This document shows, one piece after another, positions 59,525 to 64,000 of a DNA stretch of 64,000 bases; positions within the stretch are counted from its first letter, which is position 1; every line of letters starts with the position of its first letter. Below the pieces are notes generated by a model. That model worked only from the letters and a program-made list of their open reading frames with translations. It did not search any database and was not told the origin of the DNA. Both the position numbers and the translations under genes were made by a program. The stretch is from Diogma glabrata. Its lineage: Eukaryota > Arthropoda > Insecta > Diptera > Cylindrotomidae. The DNA lies in the NCBI GenBank assembly GCA_963693315.1, contig OY856188.1, positions 263,433,162-263,497,161 of the forward strand, read 5' to 3'.

Positions 59525-59860
59525 TCAAAGCAAGCGATAAACAGAATTGTTGAACAAACTGTTAGAGTTATAATTGAATAAATTCTCCCAGTACTTAAAA
59601 ATTTCAGCGTTTGTTATACGTTTTGCTGCAGTATGTGTTGGCTTTTTCTTTGGAATCCTTTTTGCGGTCCTCTTGAAGTTATCACTTGTGCTCTGTTGAT
59701 CATTGAAACTTATCGAGTGGTCGTTTTTGTCTGTAGTAGTCTGTAATTCCGCTAAACGTGGCGAAGCTCTCCGTTTATATGTTGTGTTAAGCATGTTAAG
59801 AATTTTGGACTGTATTATATTATTAAAATAACCTCTATCGCACAAGGGTGATTTAAGCAA
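59525..59860 (-). CDS. Hypothetical 111-residue ORF
   Basis: A minus-strand frame from an ATG at 59858-59860 to a stop at 59525-59527, in a locally less A+T-rich patch. It is basic in the middle (YKRRASPRLAEL, then KRTAKRIPKKKPTHTAAKR) with a possible amphipathic end (AEIFKYWENLFNYN). No family recognised. It may be a nuclear or DNA-binding fragment of a mobile element, or chance. No splice sites or neighbours support it. Confidence 0.3.
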   Translation of the reverse strand: MLKSPLCDRGYFNNIIQSKILNMLNTTYKRRASPRLAELQTTTDKNDHSISFNDQQSTSDNFKRTAKRIPKKKPTHTAAKRITNAEIFKYWENLFNYNSNSLFNNSVYRLL

Positions 59861-62800
59861 AATGGAGCTAATAAAAAAATATAATTTAGAAAATCAAACT
59901 ATGTAAAACAAAAAAATTATGTCAAATAATTATAATGTCTCGATCAAACATTTGATCGAATATAAATAGTAAGATCCTCCATCTTTTGTATCTTTTTTCT
60001 TATTATGTTCTTCATCGCACATAAATTAAAAACTTCCCCACACCATCTCAATAAAAAATGCAAGTCGACCATTTCCATATATCATCTCAATAAACCACTC
60101 TAAACAAACGAAAAATATTCTGCTCTACAACTAAAGACAATCATTCCACCTTTTATAAATTGAACAACCGTATTATATCTACATATAATATTATGACTAG
60201 GTAAGCTTTACATAACAAAAATGTTTATTATTTATGCAGACAAAATCATGTATTATATACTGACATGTATTAATTTAAAGACTTGAACCTAAATAAAATA
60301 GCAAATCATTAGAGAATTTCTTTAGTTATGAATATTCTTGTTTTAGGGTAAAATTAGAAATAGACCGTCGTTACAGTTGTTGTTTGGGGAGCTATATGCT
60401 GCTGACTAGGCGTTTTATATAAATTGTCTGCTAATTTTGAGTTCATCCATATTTATAAAAAATGACCATGTTTTATCATTTTTTGTGGCATTTCTTGCTA
60501 AATTCTTTGAATTAAGAAAAATTAGATTACAATTCTGTAAAATTGTTAGATCTTGACAATTAATTAATAAAAATGTAAATTTTAATTTTTTATTGGATAT
60601 AAATGTTATAAAATCATTTGACTGTTTACAATAAAATAAAAACATACATGAAATAAAATGGCGTCATTAAAAATGATTTTAGTCTGACAACGTTTTTAAT
60701 ATAAATAATATATTTATTACATAAAACTCATTATTTAATTTTTATTAATTAACTTAATCAAAATTATTTTAAAAATAACTTTTGCATTTCACATTTGAAC
60801 AAAAAACGTCTTCTTTGTTTTCAACGATAAGCGAGGTCTCTCTTTTGTCATATCTCTTAACCTAAATGGTTCAAGCTACACATCATTGTTTTAGTACTTT
60901 AATTTCTAATTAGTACTAGTTAAAAGTTAATCCAAATCGCAACAGCAAACAGTGTTAATTATAAGGAAGGACGAAGAAGGCGAGAATGGGAACTGGAAAT
61001 TGGGAACGAGATAGGGATTTTAAACGAGGACGCGATGTTTAAACGCCTTCCCCTTGTACGACGAACAAGTTGATCGTAAATAGTTTATTTTATTTTATTT
61101 TGGTTGACCGGTTAGGCATTTATTTTGTCGGTATGGTTCTGCAGGCTCTTTAAATTTAATAAGTCTTGCATATTTAGAATGACAACATATTCTTCTCTTG
61201 TCGAGAGTCATGACATGAAATTTTTTTACATTTCAAAAATTATTAATATTTATCAAGTTTTTAAGAAAAGGACTAGAATAACATGTCCATCAACATTTAT
61301 ATTTTTTCAACACAATTAACATAGTATATTGTATAACGAGAATGACAGAATAATATAAGATGGAATGACGGTCTAAATTTTTTTTACAAACCAGCTAGAA
61401 ATAAATTAGAAATAATTCTATTCAAATAATTCATTTGGCATAAAAGAGAATGATGTACATATAGATTTTCGGAAAAAAATCAAAAAAGTTATTTGACCGA
61501 AATCCTAATGGTAATTTTAATGTTTATTCGATTAAATTTAACTATTTTCCATCCTGTTGTGAAAAAAATGGTGAAAAGTGCAACACGCTATAATATAACT
61601 TTTTCGTGCTTGGGGCAATTTCAACATATTTGTGCCTCACACGGAAAAACTCTAGTTTTCAAAACATGTTGCAAAATCTATAATTAATTATAGATACATA
61701 AAAAAACAGCCTGATCAACTATTAATAATTCTCATCATTACTTCTTCCCATGTCGTACCTTTAATTTTCTTTTGGTCTTATAACCTGATAACTATTTTTG
61801 TTCTAATTGAAAACAAAAAGGAAAATCTGAAAAAAAATTTAATTTATTCATAACTTTCACCACATTCTATTTCCATCGTAGTATATTTATTTAATTTTCA
61901 TAATAAAAATTGAAATTTTCTTAGTCATTTCCATTTTCATTTAAGTAAAAAGAAATAAAAATATAATTGTCTATTTCATACAGAGAAAAAATAGACTAAC
62001 TGTCGCCTCTTTTGTATTCGAAATGTCAGCAAATAGTTAATTTTAGTTACGATTATTGTACTGTTGCTTTTGTTTATATGATTATTTTCAGTATATGCTA
62101 AATATAAATAATAAAACTACAATAAAAACTTAAATGATTTAATTAAAAGAAAATGATAGTTATCGTTAATGATATAGTCATTCGAGAAAGAAATAATATG
62201 CAAAAAGAGGATGGAATAAAAACACAAAGAAATAACCGAGCAACTCTTTAAAAAATGATATTCTGTATTCCATATTTGAGGGTTGGTAAGTTTAATGTTT
62301 AAAGTTTGAAAGATGAGAGTTGGAAGTTAAGGACTCATGACAAATCATGCAAACGACTGTATGAAAACCAAATTTCAGTTTTTGAAAGTATAAAATCGTG
62401 GCTTAGATTCAAACTGATGATAACACAAATGAATTTATAGATTAAAACAATCTCAATTGCAGACTTTTTTCGACGGTAAATTTTTTTTTCTGTTTGATTT
62501 ACAATAGCTGGAAGAAAATGAAAATTTAACTTATCGAAGTAGATTAATCCATTCAATAAACCAATTAATTACTTTTCACTTCTATCTCTGCAGTTTTCAT
62601 TTTTTTTTTATTTCTCTTAATTAAATCGTGTTTATTTATTTGTTTTATTTGCATACGAATTGTTTGTATTTAATTTTAAACTTTATAATTGTTCTATTAT
62701 TTTATTAGTTTTACTGCCCGTTGATAGTTGATTTAAAATTTGGCGTGAGAAAATTACTGATGTCATATTTTTTACAGTAAAATCTGAATTTTTTCAAATA

Positions 62801-64000
62801 CAAATCGATATATTAAGTTAGCTTCAATGAAACACATCAATTATTTAAATTTTCATTACTCCCTCAATTAGAAAACTAACAGTAACGTTAACCATTTTTA
62901 CTTAAAATAAACCATAGAAAATAATTATAAATAGAAAAAAAATATTAAAAGTTTAAACGTTCATTGAAAAGTTTTTTATATTTGCTAATTTAAAATCAAT
63001 ATTGATTTAAACACAAAAAATATACATCTATTTCTGCATGTGAAGGAAATATTATATTATGTAAAAGTAGTTGAGGGGATGAAAGTATTAATTACAATAA
63101 CAACAAAAACACAAAAATGTTTTCATCAACCTGTAATTAATTAGTAATTTTATTTTAATTTTTTTTTGTTACCAACAATATTTACATAAAAAAGAATTAA
63201 ATTTATAGCATTTTCGCTATTTTTGGAATATATTTTGATATTGTCAACAATTTGAATATATATTTATATTTTAATAAAGAAAATGGTCAATACTTTGAGA
63301 GATTTTGAGATTTTTCTTTTTTAAATTTTACAGTATAAATATGGTAGTAAGCCAATGATTCAATGGATGGTGAATTCCATAAATTGTTCCAATAACAGTT
63401 TCTTTTCAAGCTGTAATTTAACTACAAAACAATAAATTATATTAGTTAAATAAATCAAGATTTAAAATAATCTGGAAAACCCACAAAAACTAATATTTTC
63501 AAATGAAGAATTTAATATGTCAATTTAATGTCTGCATTAAAGTTTACGAGTTTAAATCATATTTCAAAGGAAAAATGAATAATTGATTAATAATCTTTTA
63601 GCTCAAGTATGAAAAGAACAATGTGTCCGGACAATAAAAACTAGTGAACCGATTTCAATTTTAATTTTCGAAAACTGTGAGCAAAATTCGGGGAGGGGAG
63701 ACTGCTTTCCCATAGCTCTTCAGCCCAACTGCAGATTTGCCACTTCCGATTAAAAAGATTCACTTTTTCTTTTCTGAACTCGTTCATGTTTTTTTGGTTG
63801 GTTTCAATCAAAGTGGTGCCGATCTGCAAAGGACATATTTTTTCAACTTTTATTATTCCAAGTTTTTATATGCGGTTTTGATAAAAATTATCAAACACTT
63901 CCTACAAACTGAAATCCTAACACCTCAGTGCAGTTTTATCGTCAACACAAAGACTCCATTACGCAATTAAAATTGTTCTTATACAAATTTAATTTGAAAA
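59861..64000. other. A+T-rich sequence, nothing recognised
   Basis: A purine-rich, less A+T-rich patch lies at about 60965-61060 (GAAGGACGAAGAAGGCGAGA) without splice-flanked coding capacity. The rest is A/T-rich text. The frame at 63737-63970 and its opposite-strand partner look accidental. Confidence 0.45.

Noticed and set aside
60960..61070. Purine-rich patch as a possible exon
   Set aside because: Frames contain stops, and there is no acceptor/donor pair or recognisable protein.

Overview
The window is eukaryotic, very A+T rich (by eye about three quarters) and gene-poor. It looks like insect DNA, mostly deep intron or repeat-rich intergenic sequence. Introns follow GT-AG rules, there are no bacterial operons, and the only convincing host coding segment is one 146-bp internal exon at 27723-27868 on the + strand. 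It encodes the second half of a SAM domain that closely matches what I know of the DLC family of RhoGAPs (Drosophila crossveinless-c / RhoGAP88C, vertebrate DLC1-3). No other exon of that gene could be recognised, so much of the window is probably its very long introns. Lineage below 'insect' cannot be fixed from the sequence alone.

Almost everything else that can be named is mobile DNA. The centrepiece is a nearly 10.9-kb LTR retrotransposon (35272-46154) with 1077-bp LTRs that read identical, a short target duplication, a tRNA-Lys-like primer site, and intact gag and pol in a -1 overlap. It appears to be a young Ty3/Gypsy insertion, probably of the Osvaldo/Ulysses group. Its 3.4-kb leader holds an unexplained highly charged 186-codon ORF with a KSTQT motif, two stacked hairpins and small tandem duplications. 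Gag carries two PPxY motifs, a CCHC knuckle and a second four-cysteine ribbon; no env is present.

Older mobile DNA: a 3.1-kb broken Ty3/Gypsy element (49257-52396, CsRn1-like) with its own LTRs, an internal deletion and lost catalytic residues; a mariner-type transposase relic on the - strand (29347-30393); a Merlin (IS1595-like) transposase relic (16745-17815) broken by a MITE with long terminal inverted repeats around a tRNA-like B box; and the remnant of another LTR element marked by a perfect tRNA-Lys(CUU) primer site on the - strand at 4491-4508.

Non-coding repeats fill most of the rest: a dispersed family R1 (copies at 1-180, 4868-5275, 11829-13425, 21128-22420); a 2.1-kb element R2 (8147-10240) containing a 321-bp tandem duplication; fold-back elements at 15744-16145, 57719-57874 and 58307-58420; an approximately 900-bp inverted-repeat element studded with GTGCCGAG-type motifs (46647-47544); minisatellites at 4665-4860 (about 17 bp) and 6040-6425 (about 61 bp); a 6-bp microsatellite near 58146; and several short perfect hairpins. 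Remaining stretches are A+T-rich with nothing recognisable.
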